Below are positions 7,072-17,465 of a stretch of 64,000 nt of DNA, one piece after another. The position numbers and the translations under genes were made by a program. The DNA lies in the NCBI RefSeq assembly GCF_031085295.1, contig NZ_JAVFWO010000003.1, forward strand, positions 310,001-374,000, given 5' to 3'. The notes beneath the pieces are model-generated. The model had not been told where the DNA came from. It ran no database searches and worked only from the letters and a program-made list of their open reading frames with translations. The DNA is from Microbacterium psychrotolerans (GTDB taxonomy: Bacteria > Actinomycetota > Actinomycetes > Actinomycetales > Microbacteriaceae). Positions within the stretch are counted from its first letter, which is position 1. The number at the start of each line of letters is the position of its first letter.

Positions 7072-9402
7072 CTAGGAGGCCGGGATCGCCTCCGCTGCAG
7101 CCGGCGCCTTCGTCCGCGAGGGGTCGGGACGGCCGCCGGAGTGGCTGCGGAACCGCCGAAGCCGCAGGCTGTTGCCCACCACGAACACGCTCGAGAATGC
7201 CATGGCCGCTCCCGCGATCATAGGGTTCAGCAGGCCGAGGGCCGCGAGCGGCAGAGCCGCCACGTTGTAGGCGAACGCCCAGAACAGGTTGACCTTGATC
7301 GTGCCGAGCGTCGCCCGCGACAGACGGATCGCGTCGGCCGCGCTGCGCAGGTCGCCACGCACCAGCGTGATGTCGGATGCCTCGATGGCGGCATCCGTCC
7401 CCGTTCCCATCGCGAGGCCCAGGTCGGCCTGCGCGAGAGCGGCGGCGTCGTTCACGCCGTCGCCGACCATGGCGACGACGCGCCCCTCGGACTGCAGCTC
7501 CGAGATGACGGCGACCTTGTCCTCTGGCAGCACCTCGGCGATCACCCGTTCGATGCCCACCTCGTCGGCGATCGCGCGTGCCGCGGCGGCGTTGTCGCCG
7601 GTGAGCAGCACCGGCGTGAGCCCGAGCGCCCGCAGCTGGGCCACCGCCTCGGCGCTGGTGGGCTTCACCTGGTCGGCGACGATGAAGAGCCCTCGCACCT
7701 CGCCGTCCCACGCGGCCAGCACCGCGGTGCGCCCCCGCGCTTCGGCCGACGCCTTCGCGGCGGCGAGCTTCGCAGGGACCGCCAGCGCCCAGTCGGAGAG
7801 CAGCGACTCGCGCCCGACGATCACGGCGTGCCCCTCGACGATGCCCGATACGCCCTTGCCCGGAACATTCTGGAACGACTCGGCCGAGGGGAGCGGTCCG
7901 GTCTCGTCGTCGGCGCCGCGTGCGATCGCCTGCGCGATGGGGTGCTCGGAGGCGTGCTCGAGGGCTCCCGCGAGACGCAGCAGCTCGGCACGGGCGCCGG
8001 CTGCGGCAGCCGCCGTCACGGCGTCGCCGCCGGGGAGCACGACGTCGATGAGGGTCATGCGGCCGGTGGTGACGGTGCCGGTCTTGTCGAGCACCACCGT
8101 GTCGATGGTGCGCGTCGACTCGAGTACTTCCGGACCCTTGATCAGGATGCCGAGCTGCGCGCCGCGGCCGGTGCCGACGAGCAGCGCAGTCGGAGTGGCG
8201 AGGCCGAGCGCGCAGGGGCACGCGATGATCAGCACCGCGACGGCCGCGGTGAACGCCATCGACGCGGAGGCGCCGGTGAGCAGCCACCCCACGAGCGTGG
8301 CCAGGGCGATCAGCAGGACGATGGGCACGAAGATGCCCGAGATCCGGTCCGCGAGCCGCTGCACCTGCGCCTTGCCCGACTGCGCTTCCTCGACGAGTCG
8401 TGCCATCTGGGCCAGCTGGGTGTCGTCGCCCACGCGGGTCGCGCGCACCACGAGGTGCCCGCCGACGTTGACGGTTGCGCCGACGACCCCGTCACCCGGG
8501 GCGACCTCGACGGGCACGGACTCGCCCGTCACCATCGAGGCATCGACCGCCGACGTGCCCGAGGCCACGACGCCGTCGGTCGCGATCTTCTCGCCGGGCC
8601 GCACGACGAACTCGTCGCCGACGAGCAGGTCGGCGATGGGCACACGGACCTCGTCACCCGTCGGCCGCAGCACCGCCACGTCCTTGGCGCCGATCTCCAG
8701 GAGCGCGCGCAGCGCGGCGCCGGCGCGGCGCTTGGACCGCTGCTCGAAGTACCGGCCCGCGAGCACGAACGTGGTGACCCCGGCCGCCACTTCGAGGTAG
8801 ATGTCGCCGGCCCCGTCGCTCGGGGTCACCGACCACTCGAACGCGTGGGTCATGCCGGGCATGCCTGCGTGGCCCAGGAACAGGGCGTAGAGCGACCACA
8901 GGAATGCGGCCGAGACGCCCAGTGAGATGAGCGTGTCCATCGTGGCGGCGCCGTGGCGGAGGTTGATCCACGCAGCCCGGTGGAACGGCCAGGCGCCCCA
9001 CACCACGACCGGCGCGGCGAGAGCCAGCGATGCCCACTGCCAGTACGTGAACTGCAGCGCCGGGATCATCGCGAGCAGGATGACGGGTGTCGTCAGCACG
9101 ATCGACCCGATGAGCCGATGGCGCAGGCTGGTGAGCTCGGGATCCGCCGCGTCGGTGGCGGCCTCGGCGGCAGGCGGGGCCGGAAGGGCAGCGGTGTAGC
9201 CGGTCTTCACGACCTCGTCGATGAGCGCCTGCAGGCCCAGTCCCGCCGGAACGCTCACCGACGCCTTCTCCGTGGCGTAGTTGACGGATGCCTCGACCCC
9301 GTCCAGCCGGTTGAGCCGCTTCTCGATCCGCGCGGCGCACGACGCGCACGTCATCCCGCCGATCTCGAGTTCGACCCGGGCGGGAGTCGAGGCCGCGGCC
9401 AT
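7072..9402 (-). CDS. copA: Cu(I)-exporting P1B-type ATPase
   Basis: 776 residues from the ATG at 9402. One N-terminal metal-binding domain has GGMTCASC. Transport features follow in order: TGES actuator loop, CPC in the membrane ([13 protein letters not shown]), DKTGT phosphorylation site, the HP motif (EHPIAQAI) and the hinge [16 protein letters not shown]. The last helices contain YN and MAFSS, matching the Cu(I)-type P1B-1 subgroup. It pumps Cu(I) out of the cytoplasm. The copZ stop and copA start overlap as TGATG, so translation is coupled. A longer frame to 9639 reads through copZ in another frame and was rejected. Confidence 0.96.
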   Translation of the reverse strand: MAAASTPARVELEIGGMTCASCAARIEKRLNRLDGVEASVNYATEKASVSVPAGLGLQALIDEVVKTGYTAALPAPPAAEAATDAADPELTSLRHRLIGSIVLTTPVILLAMIPALQFTYWQWASLALAAPVVVWGAWPFHRAAWINLRHGAATMDTLISLGVSAAFLWSLYALFLGHAGMPGMTHAFEWSVTPSDGAGDIYLEVAAGVTTFVLAGRYFEQRSKRRAGAALRALLEIGAKDVAVLRPTGDEVRVPIADLLVGDEFVVRPGEKIATDGVVASGTSAVDASMVTGESVPVEVAPGDGVVGATVNVGGHLVVRATRVGDDTQLAQMARLVEEAQSGKAQVQRLADRISGIFVPIVLLIALATLVGWLLTGASASMAFTAAVAVLIIACPCALGLATPTALLVGTGRGAQLGILIKGPEVLESTRTIDTVVLDKTGTVTTGRMTLIDVVLPGGDAVTAAAAAGARAELLRLAGALEHASEHPIAQAIARGADDETGPLPSAESFQNVPGKGVSGIVEGHAVIVGRESLLSDWALAVPAKLAAAKASAEARGRTAVLAAWDGEVRGLFIVADQVKPTSAEAVAQLRALGLTPVLLTGDNAAAARAIADEVGIERVIAEVLPEDKVAVISELQSEGRVVAMVGDGVNDAAALAQADLGLAMGTGTDAAIEASDITLVRGDLRSAADAIRLSRATLGTIKVNLFWAFAYNVAALPLAALGLLNPMIAGAAMAFSSVFVVGNSLRLRRFRSHSGGRPDPSRTKAPAAAEAIPAS

Positions 9403-9611
9403 CAGGCGCGGACCGCGCTGTAGCCGGCCTCGTCGACGGCTGCGATGACGGCGTCGTCGGCCAGTTCCGTCGAGGCGACGATCGTGAGGGTGCCGGACGC
9501 GGCGCTCACCCGAACGTCTTCGACGCCCGCGAGCTTGGACACCTCGCCTCGCACGGAGGCCTCGCAGTGCCCGCAACTCATTCCCGTCACCTTGTACTCG
9601 GCCTGAACCAT
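9402..9611 (-). CDS. copZ: Copper chaperone CopZ (heavy-metal-associated domain)
   Basis: 69 residues forming a single HMA domain with the Cu-binding loop [11 protein letters not shown] near residues 10-20. It delivers Cu(I) to CopA and, in related systems, to the repressor. First gene of the operon. The start is ATG at 9611 after a GAGGAGA ribosome-binding site; the copper-responsive promoter and two CsoR-type palindromes lie immediately upstream. Confidence 0.95.
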   Translation of the reverse strand: MVQAEYKVTGMSCGHCEASVRGEVSKLAGVEDVRVSAASGTLTIVASTELADDAVIAAVDEAGYSAVRA

Positions 9612-9638
9612 GTCTTCTCCTCGCGTCGTAGGGTGGCA

Positions 9639-9653
9639 TACCCCTGAGGGGTA
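9639..9653. promoter_or_regulatory. CsoR operator, copZ-proximal
   Basis: TACCCC-TGA-GGGGTA, a perfect palindrome 28 bases before the copZ start. G-tracts flanked by TA match known CsoR sites in Actinobacteria. Confidence 0.75.
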
Positions 9654-9666
9654 CCTCGTGGACCAG

Positions 9667-9686
9667 TGTATACCGGCGAGGGGTAT
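9667..9686 (-). promoter_or_regulatory. copZ -10 box overlapping a second CsoR operator
   Basis: On the minus strand TATACA (9672-9667) is a plausible -10 box. It overlaps the palindrome ATACC-GGCGAG-GGGTAT (9670-9686), a weaker version of the proximal operator 31 bases away. Repressor at either site would block initiation. Confidence 0.6.
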
Positions 9687-9836
9687 GCAGGCCCGATCGG
9701 ATGGGATCTGGCGGACGCCGCCCGGCGAGGCGGACACCGGCCCGATCCGTCCACAGGAGAGGCGCGTGCTGGAGCTGCGGAATTGCGCGCCGATCACGGA
9801 TTTCAAGCTGTTACAGATCGTTAACGAAAGGCAACA

Positions 9837-9867
9837 TTGCACGAGCCCGACGGCGATTAGGTTTAGT
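9837..9867 (+). promoter_or_regulatory. livK: Candidate livK promoter
   Basis: The 311-base gap 9612-9922 holds the copZ control sites at its left end. At its right end TTGCAC (9837-9842) is followed by TAGGTTTAGT (9858-9867), which offers two possible -10 boxes (15- or 19-base spacing). The middle part shows no gene and no further structure that I can support. Confidence 0.35.
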
Positions 9868-9922
9868 GCACTGGGTCGGCGCCCGAGCCGTTCCCGTTTG
9901 CCATCACACAGCAAGGAGCAAC

Positions 9923-11200
9923 ATGAGCGTCTTCACCCGCTCGCGCACGTCCACCGTCCTCGGTGGCATCGCGCTCATCGGCGCCAGCGCCCTCGTCCTC
10001 GCCGGATGCTCCGGCGGCGGCACCGGCGGTGACGAACCCACTGAGAGTGCGGGGCCCGTCGACGAGCTCAGCCTCAAGGTCGGCACGGCTCTGCCGCAGA
10101 CCGGCAACCTGGCATTCCTCGGCCCGCCCGAGGAGGCCGGCGTGGCGTACGCCATGTCGCAGATCAACGAGGCGACCGCCGACACCGGGCTCGACCTCGA
10201 CGTCGTCTTCGGCGACTCGGGCGACACCGACAACAAGGCGTACGAGACCGAGATCCCGCGTCTGCTCGGCGAGGACGTCTCGGCCATCATCGGCGCCGCG
10301 TCGTCGAGCACGTCGCTGCAGTTCATCGACCAGGTCACCGGTGCCGGCGTCATCCAGTTCTCGCCGGCGAACACGTCCGACGCGTTCACGACCTACGACG
10401 ACAACGGTCTGTACTTCCGCACCGCGCCGTCGGACGTCCTCCAGGGCGAGGTGCTCGGCAACCTGATCGCCGAGGACGGCCACCAGACGCTCGGCATGAT
10501 CGTGCTGAACGACTCCTACGGCACCGGCCTCGCCAAGTACGTCACCGAGGCGTTCGAGGCCGCCGGCGGCGAGGTCGTCGCAGCTCCCACCTACAACACG
10601 GGTGACACGAGCTTCGACGCGCAGATCTCCGAGGTCCTCGCGGCCGACCCGGACGCGATCGCCCTGATCACGTTCGAAGAGGTCAAGACGATCCTCCCGA
10701 GCCTGTTCGGTCAGTACCCCGCCGAGAACCTCTACTTCGTCGACGGCAACCTGGCCAACTTCGGCGACCAGTTCCCGGCGGGTTCGCTGACGGGTGCGAA
10801 GGGCACGTTCCCCGGTCTGTCGCTCGACACGATCACGGACTTCACCGACGCGCTCCAGACCTTCAACACCGATGAGGGCAACGAGCCGCTGACGGAGTTC
10901 ACCTACGCAGCCGAGTCGTACGACGCGACGATCCTGCTCGCGCTGGCGGCGCTCGCCGCAGGCTCGACCGACGGAACCGCGATGGCCGAGAAGCTCATCG
11001 AGGTGTCGGGCGGTTCGGGCGACGGTGAGAAGTGCACCACGTACGCCGAGTGCGCCGAGATCATCGTCGGTGGCGGCACGGCCGACTACGACGGCATCTC
11101 GGGCCCGATCACGTTCGACGAGGTCGGCGACCCGACCGAGGCGTCGATCGGCATCTACCAGTTCGGCGACGACAACACCTACGCGGCCTACGAAGGCTGA
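9923..11200 (+). CDS. livK: Branched-chain amino-acid ABC transporter substrate-binding lipoprotein
   Basis: 425 residues. A signal peptide ends in the lipobox LAGC with Cys29 as the lipidated residue, so the protein sits on the outer face of the membrane. The mature part has the type-1 periplasmic binding fold of LivK/LivJ proteins (GTALPQTGNLAFLGPPEEAG at the start, QFSPANTSDAF, GMIVLNDSYGTGLAKYV). ATG at 9923 follows an AAGGAG site. It is encoded convergently to the livHMGF membrane and ATPase genes, separated by two back-to-back terminators, so its level can be set independently. The family also includes amide and urea binders, so the substrate is inferred. Confidence 0.9.
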   Translation: MSVFTRSRTSTVLGGIALIGASALVLAGCSGGGTGGDEPTESAGPVDELSLKVGTALPQTGNLAFLGPPEEAGVAYAMSQINEATADTGLDLDVVFGDSGDTDNKAYETEIPRLLGEDVSAIIGAASSSTSLQFIDQVTGAGVIQFSPANTSDAFTTYDDNGLYFRTAPSDVLQGEVLGNLIAEDGHQTLGMIVLNDSYGTGLAKYVTEAFEAAGGEVVAAPTYNTGDTSFDAQISEVLAADPDAIALITFEEVKTILPSLFGQYPAENLYFVDGNLANFGDQFPAGSLTGAKGTFPGLSLDTITDFTDALQTFNTDEGNEPLTEFTYAAESYDATILLALAALAAGSTDGTAMAEKLIEVSGGSGDGEKCTTYAECAEIIVGGGTADYDGISGPITFDEVGDPTEASIGIYQFGDDNTYAAYEG

Positions 11201-11213
11201 TCGTCTCCTGACG

Positions 11214-11249
11214 CGAACGGCCCCGGGTCCTCGGACCCGGGGCCGTTCG
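11214..11249 (+). terminator. livK terminator
   Basis: A perfect stem of about 16 base pairs (CGAACGGCCCCGGGTC and complement) around a tiny loop, 13 bases after the livK stop. Confidence 0.88.
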
Positions 11250-11321
11250 GCGTTGCGGGCGCTGCGTGGGCGGACGGCGGACGAGCCGCGCGGAGCCGAC
11301 GGGACGGCACACACATACAGA

Positions 11322-11355
11322 ACGGGGGACGGATGCCGCGGCATCCGTCCCCCGT
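11322..11355 (-). terminator. livHMGF operon terminator
   Basis: A 34-base perfect palindrome built around GGATGCCGCGGCATCC, 19 bases past the livF stop on the minus strand. It could act in both directions. Confidence 0.85.
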
Positions 11356-11373
11356 CGTGAGAGGTGTGGGGAG

Positions 11374-12114
11374 CTACTTGCCCAGTGTGCCCAGGTACAG
11401 CTCGGTGACCTTGGGGTCGTTCAGCAGCTCGCGGCCGGACCCGGTGTACGCGTCGCGACCCTGGTCGAGCACGTAGCCGCGGTCGCAGATCTGCAGGCAG
11501 CGCCGTGCGTTCTGCTCGACCATGATGCAGGTGACGCCGGCCTTGTTGATCTCGGAGACGCGGATGAACGCCTCGTCCTGGCGGACGGGGGAGAGGCCGG
11601 CCGACGGCTCGTCGAGCAGCAGCACCTTGGGATCCATCATGAGCGCGCGGCTCATCGCCACCATCTGGCGCTCCCCGCCCGAGAGCGATCCCGCGCGCTG
11701 CTTGAGGCGCTTGCCGAGCTCGGAGAAGATCCCGGTGACGAACTCCAGTCGCTCCTTGTAGGCGCTCGGGCGCTGGTAGAGCCCCATCTGCAGGTTCTCT
11801 TCGATGGTGAGGCTCGGGAACACGTTGTTGTTCTGCGGGATGAAGCCGACGCCGCGTGCGACCAGCTTGTTGGCGCGAAGGCCGGTGATGTCGTCGCCCT
11901 CGAGGGTGATCGAGCCGCTGCGCACGTTCACCTGCCCGAAGATCGCCTTCAGCAGCGTCGACTTGCCGGCGCCGTTCGGGCCGATGATGCCGATCAGCTC
12001 GCCCTCGTGAGCGACGAGGCTGCAGCCGTTGAGGATGTTCACCCCGGGCAGGTAGCCGGCGTGGACATCGTCGACGACGACGACGGGTGTGCCCGTCGCG
12101 ATGGGAGCGGTCAT
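11374..12114 (-). CDS. livF: Branched-chain amino-acid ABC transporter ATPase LivF
   Basis: 246 residues. Walker A GPNGAGKST, Q-loop region GFIPQNNNVFPSLT, signature LSGGERQ, Walker B KVLLLDEPSAGLSP and the switch residue region VEQNA define the LivF subfamily. It pairs with LivG to power uptake. The start codon overlaps the livG stop (ATGA) and is preceded by GAGGAGG inside livG. Last gene of livHMGF. Confidence 0.94.
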   Translation of the reverse strand: MTAPIATGTPVVVVDDVHAGYLPGVNILNGCSLVAHEGELIGIIGPNGAGKSTLLKAIFGQVNVRSGSITLEGDDITGLRANKLVARGVGFIPQNNNVFPSLTIEENLQMGLYQRPSAYKERLEFVTGIFSELGKRLKQRAGSLSGGERQMVAMSRALMMDPKVLLLDEPSAGLSPVRQDEAFIRVSEINKAGVTCIMVEQNARRCLQICDRGYVLDQGRDAYTGSGRELLNDPKVTELYLGTLGK

Positions 12115-13121
12115 CTGCCGTCCTCCTCTTCTTGTACTTCTTCCTCCGCCACGCCCTGGTCGACGAGTGCGGCCGCGTCGGCCGCGGCGGACGCGGAGGC
12201 GTCCGTCGTCGGATCGGCCTCGACGACATCGATGCGGCCGGTCACGACGCCCAGATCCAGCTCCTGGTGGGCGCCGAGGTAGGCGTCGATCACCGCGGGG
12301 TTGTTCATGACCGTCGTGGGGTCGCCCTCGGCGACGATCTTTCCCTCGGCCATGACGATGACCCAGTCGGCGATGTGGCGCACCATGTGCATGTCGTGCT
12401 CGACGAACAGGACGGTCATGCCGAGATCCTTGAGATCGAGGATGTGGTCGAGCAGCGACTGCGTGAGGGCGGGGTTGACGCCTGCCATCGGCTCGTCGAG
12501 CATGACGAGCGTCGGCTCGGTCATGAGCGACCGTGCCATCTCGAGCAGCTTGCGCTGTCCGCCCGACAGGCTGGCTGCGAAGTCGTCCGCCTTCGCGTCG
12601 AGCTTGAACTTCTCGAGCAGCACCATCGCGCGGTCTTCGAACTCGGCATCCTGCGAGCGCCAGAGGGCGGGGATCAGGCTGCCCCAGAATTTCTCGCCGC
12701 GCTGGTTCTTCGCGCCGAGCTTCATGTTCTCCATCACCGTCAACAGGCCCAGGGCCTTGGTGAGCTGGAACGTGCGGACCAGTCCCATGCGGGCCACCTT
12801 GTAGGCGGGCACGCCCGACAGCGACTTGCCGTCGAAGGTCCAGGTGCCCTGATCCGGGCGATCGAAGCCGGTGAGCAGGTTGAACAGCGTCGTCTTGCCG
12901 GCGCCGTTGGGCCCGATCAGGGCCGTGATCGCGTTGCGCGGGATCTCGAGGTGCGCGACGTCGACCGCGTTCACGCCGCCGAACGATCGGCGCACGTCGT
13001 CGGCGATGATGATCGGGTCCACCTTCGGAACGCCGGGGACCGCTTCGCCGACATGGAGCCCGGTGGTCTTCGGCCGGGCGACCGGCGCGGCGCCGGTGAC
13101 CGGGGCGCTTTCACTTGACAA
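12111..13121 (-). CDS. livG: Branched-chain amino-acid ABC transporter ATPase LivG
   Basis: 336 residues, longer than usual for LivG (about 255-290). The extra length is a 35-residue N-terminal lead and a C-terminal acidic, Ala-rich tail after AYLGAHQ that ends in EEEVQEEEDGR. The core has GPNGAGKTT, LSGGQRK, LVMLDEPMAGVNP and FVEHDM. The start is TTG at 13121, supported by GAAGGAG eight bases upstream; it overlaps the livM stop by 11 bases. The acidic tail is not part of the known fold and its job is unknown. Confidence 0.93.
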   Translation of the reverse strand: MSSESAPVTGAAPVARPKTTGLHVGEAVPGVPKVDPIIIADDVRRSFGGVNAVDVAHLEIPRNAITALIGPNGAGKTTLFNLLTGFDRPDQGTWTFDGKSLSGVPAYKVARMGLVRTFQLTKALGLLTVMENMKLGAKNQRGEKFWGSLIPALWRSQDAEFEDRAMVLLEKFKLDAKADDFAASLSGGQRKLLEMARSLMTEPTLVMLDEPMAGVNPALTQSLLDHILDLKDLGMTVLFVEHDMHMVRHIADWVIVMAEGKIVAEGDPTTVMNNPAVIDAYLGAHQELDLGVVTGRIDVVEADPTTDASASAAADAAALVDQGVAEEEVQEEEDGR

Positions 13122-14091
13122 AGGTCAGCTCCTTCTTGTTGCCCAGGAGTCCCTGAGGCATGAAGATCACGAGCAGCATGAGCGCGACGCCGACGAGGAT
13201 GAAGCGCAGCGTGCCCGCCTGGATCTGCGACAGACCGAACAGCCAGCCGGCTTCGGCCATCGCCGGCAGGACATTCGAGAGGAATGTCTGGAGCGCCCAG
13301 AAGATCAGCGAGCCCAGCAGCGGACCGAACACGGTCGCGGCTCCACCGAGGAGGAGCGCCGTCCAGACGAAGAAGGTCAGCGACGTCACGTAGACGCCCG
13401 GGCTGACCGCGGAGGGCAGGGCGTAGACGATCCCGCCCGCGGCCGCGAGGACACCGCCGAGCACGAGGGCCTGCATCTTGTACGAGAAGACGTTCTTGCC
13501 GAGCGAGCGCACGGCGTCCTCGTCCTCGCGGATGCCCTTGAGCGTGCGTCCCCACGGGCTGCGCATCAGCATCCACACGACGAGCACCGCGATGCCGATC
13601 GTGATGATGCCCATGATGCGCACCCACCACCCGGTCTCGTTGTAGACCCAGGGCCCGAAACCGTACTCGCCCTGCGGGATGGGGTTCGAGGCCCGGAAGC
13701 TGGTGTGGTAGCCGCTGAGCCCGTCCGCCGAGCCGGTCACGTCGTCGAACGCCGTCGTGAGGAACATCAGTCGCAGCACCTCGGCCGCGGCGATCGTCAC
13801 GATCGCGAGGTAGTCGCCGCGAAGGCGAAGGGTCGGGATGCCGAGGATCAGCGCGAAGATCGCGGCCGCCCCGAGCCCGATCAGGGCACCCGCCCACCAG
13901 GGAAGGCCGAACGACAGGATCGAGATCGCGTAGCCGTAGGCGCCCATGGCCATGAAGCCCGCGATGCCCATGTTGATCAGGCCGGAGTAACCGAAGTGCA
14001 CGGCGAGTCCGAGAGCCGCCAGGGCGTAGCCCATCGTCGCCGGGCTGAGGATCGACGAGAGGGTGTTGGAGAGTATCTGCAACCAGTCCAT
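13111..14091 (-). CDS. livM: Branched-chain amino-acid ABC transporter permease LivM
   Basis: 326 residues with eight to ten hydrophobic segments. LivM hallmarks are GYSGLINMGIAGFMAMGAY near the N-terminus, RLRGDYLAIVTIAAAEVLR and the ATPase-contact loop SPWGRTLKGIREDEDAVRSLG. I chose ATG at 14091 because AGGGA lies six bases before it; a TTG at 14109 in the same frame would overlap livH. It forms the channel with LivH. Confidence 0.93.
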   Translation of the reverse strand: MDWLQILSNTLSSILSPATMGYALAALGLAVHFGYSGLINMGIAGFMAMGAYGYAISILSFGLPWWAGALIGLGAAAIFALILGIPTLRLRGDYLAIVTIAAAEVLRLMFLTTAFDDVTGSADGLSGYHTSFRASNPIPQGEYGFGPWVYNETGWWVRIMGIITIGIAVLVVWMLMRSPWGRTLKGIREDEDAVRSLGKNVFSYKMQALVLGGVLAAAGGIVYALPSAVSPGVYVTSLTFFVWTALLLGGAATVFGPLLGSLIFWALQTFLSNVLPAMAEAGWLFGLSQIQAGTLRFILVGVALMLLVIFMPQGLLGNKKELTFVK

Positions 14092-14101
14092 GAGTGTGTC
14101 C

Positions 14102-15421
14102 CTAACCAATCCGCTCGCGTCGGCCCAGGATCCCCTGTGGTCGGAAGAGCAGGATGACGATGAGGATGAACAAAGCGCTGGCGTACTTGAGGTCGGCCGG
14201 GATCCACAGGCTCGACACCTCCACCAGGATTCCGACGATCAGCGCACCGACGAGGGCGCCGTAGGCGGTGCCGAGTCCGCCGAGCACGACCGCGGCGAAC
14301 ATGAGCAGCAGGATCTGCGCGCCCATGTCCCACTTGATGCCGGGTCGGTAGTAGGCGTACAGGATGCCGGCGAGGCCGGCCAGCGCACCCGCGACGACCC
14401 ATACGACGCGCACGACGGCGTCGACGTCGATGCCCGATGCCGCAGCCAGCGAGGCGTTGTCGGAGATCGCACGCGTCGCCTTGCCGGTGCGCGAACGCGT
14501 GAGCCACAGCGCGAACGCGACGATCACCACGATCGAGATCGCCAGCGACACCATGTCGATGACGCTCAACTGGACGGAGCCGAACAGCGAGATCTTGGAC
14601 TCCGACGAGCCCGGGAGCTGGAGCGTGCCACCGCCGATGAACAGCTGGAAGGTGTAGCGCAGCGCGAGCGAGAGGCCGATGCTGACGATCATCAGCTGCA
14701 CGACGCCGACCCGGCGCCGGCGCAGCGGCCGCCACAGGATGACGTCGAGGAAGAGCCCGAAGAGCGCGCTGAGCACCACCGCGACCGGATAGCCGAGCCA
14801 CCACGGCAGTGCGAGGCTCGCTGGTCCGACGAGCATGAAGGCGGCGATGGCGCCGAAGGTCACCATCTCGCCGTGGGCGAAGTTCGAGATGCCGGTGGTG
14901 CCGAACACCAGCGAGAGGCCGATCGCGGCGAGGGCCAGCATCAGGCCGAAGCTGAGGCCTTGGATGATGCGCTGGACGAGCTGGTCGAAGAAGCTCGTGA
15001 CGTTGCGCTCGCCTTCGCCGATGAAGAAGTTGACGCTCACGCGCCCGCCCTGCCCCACCTCGACCTCTTTGACGTTCGGGGTGTCGTCTTCGGGGTCGAC
15101 GACGGCGATGCCCTCGGGGAGGGTGTCTTCGTCGAGCGTCACGACGTAGGTCTCGCCCCGCTCGGGGACGCCCACCCGCCATTGGCCGTTCTCGTCGGTC
15201 TCCACCTCTTGGAGGCCGCCGGGGCCGTCGACGGTGAGGGTCACGCCCTCCAGAGGCTCGCCATCGAGCTGTACGTTGCCACTGATCCGATAGGGATCGT
15301 CTTCAGCGGCTGAAGCGGGCGTCGCAGTGGCGAACAGTCCCAGTGCCACGAGAAACAGAGCGAAGAGAGCGGCTGCCACACGCGCTCGGACGCGTCTCGG
15401 GATAGCAGTCGTAGGACCCAC
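14102..15421 (-). CDS. livH: LivH permease fused to an N-terminal secreted beta-sandwich domain
   Basis: 439 residues; ordinary LivH is about 290-310. The first 40 residues are a signal-like segment ending in ATPASAAEDD. Residues about 42-125 (ISGNVQLDGEPLEGVTLTV, then TDENGQWRVGVPE) look like a carboxypeptidase-regulatory or Cna-B-type beta sandwich outside the membrane. Then comes a standard LivH core: GLMLALAAIGLSLVFGTTGI, SNFAHGEMVTFGA and the loop SRTGKATRAISDNASLAAASGID. The start is GTG at 15421 with GGAGG four bases upstream; an in-frame GTG at 15451 has a weaker site. First gene of livHMGF. The added domain might contact the LivK lipoprotein or wall material; this is inference. Confidence 0.88.
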   Translation of the reverse strand: MGPTTAIPRRVRARVAAALFALFLVALGLFATATPASAAEDDPYRISGNVQLDGEPLEGVTLTVDGPGGLQEVETDENGQWRVGVPERGETYVVTLDEDTLPEGIAVVDPEDDTPNVKEVEVGQGGRVSVNFFIGEGERNVTSFFDQLVQRIIQGLSFGLMLALAAIGLSLVFGTTGISNFAHGEMVTFGAIAAFMLVGPASLALPWWLGYPVAVVLSALFGLFLDVILWRPLRRRRVGVVQLMIVSIGLSLALRYTFQLFIGGGTLQLPGSSESKISLFGSVQLSVIDMVSLAISIVVIVAFALWLTRSRTGKATRAISDNASLAAASGIDVDAVVRVVWVVAGALAGLAGILYAYYRPGIKWDMGAQILLLMFAAVVLGGLGTAYGALVGALIVGILVEVSSLWIPADLKYASALFILIVILLFRPQGILGRRERIG

Positions 15422-15625
15422 AGAACCTCCAGTTCGGCACCACGCGGACACCGAAGCTCGGGTCGCATCGGCCGTGATGAACGACGCTACGACTGTAATG
15501 TGTCGCCGCTGTTTCGCATACGGTGCGATGTGGATAAGTGACCCGATCGCAACCGGGCACGGCTCACCGGGTCGCGCGCCCGCGCGTGCCGTTTACTGCG
15601 GGAACAAACGGCCCCGCCCGACGCT

Positions 15626-17212
<1,587 letters not shown>

Positions 17213-17233
17213 CCCTCCCCGTCAGGCCCCGCG

Positions 17234-17279
17234 AGCGGATGCCGCACCCTACGCGCGAGCGAGGGTGGCGGCATCCGCT
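17234..17279 (+). terminator. guaB terminator-like hairpin
   Basis: AGCGGATGCCGC plus ACCCT pairs with AGGGT plus GGCGGCATCCGCT across an 11-base loop, starting 22 bases after the guaB stop. The stem contains the GGATGCC/GGCATCC word. Confidence 0.75.
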
Positions 17280-17294
17280 TCGTTCCTCCAGAGT

Positions 17295-17359
17295 TCGCAG
17301 ACCCGCGTCAAGTTCGCAGAGTCTGGCCGCTTCCCTGCGAGCTTCACACAGGTCTGCGA
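17295..17359. repeat. Four-box TCGCAG/CTGCGA repeat, copy A
   Basis: TCGCAG boxes begin at 17295 and 17313, CTGCGA boxes at 17335 and 17354. Outer arms (GTTCGCAGACC and GGTCTGCGAAG) and inner arms (AAGTTCGCAG and CTGCGAGCTT) can pair as a nested hairpin. It lies between guaB and the DUF559 gene. The same architecture recurs twice on the other side of that gene. Confidence 0.8.
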
Positions 17360-17465
17360 AGCCTGTGCCGGATGCGAGTCCTCCACAGTGCGGCGCGTAC
17401 CCAGGCTGTCCACATTCGCGCCCCGCGTGCATCTGGCGAACCCGTCAGCTCAGCACGCTGGCGCG

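Noticed and set aside
9403..9639. Extended N-terminus for CopA
   Set aside because: It reads through copZ in a different frame; the real start overlaps the copZ stop.
9863..12229. 788-codon minus-strand frame across livK and livF
   Set aside because: It runs antisense through the livK lipoprotein gene and out of frame through livF; Arg-rich shadow.
14063..15313. 416-codon plus-strand frame across livH
   Set aside because: Antisense shadow rich in Arg, Asp and Glu; the minus strand encodes a clear permease.
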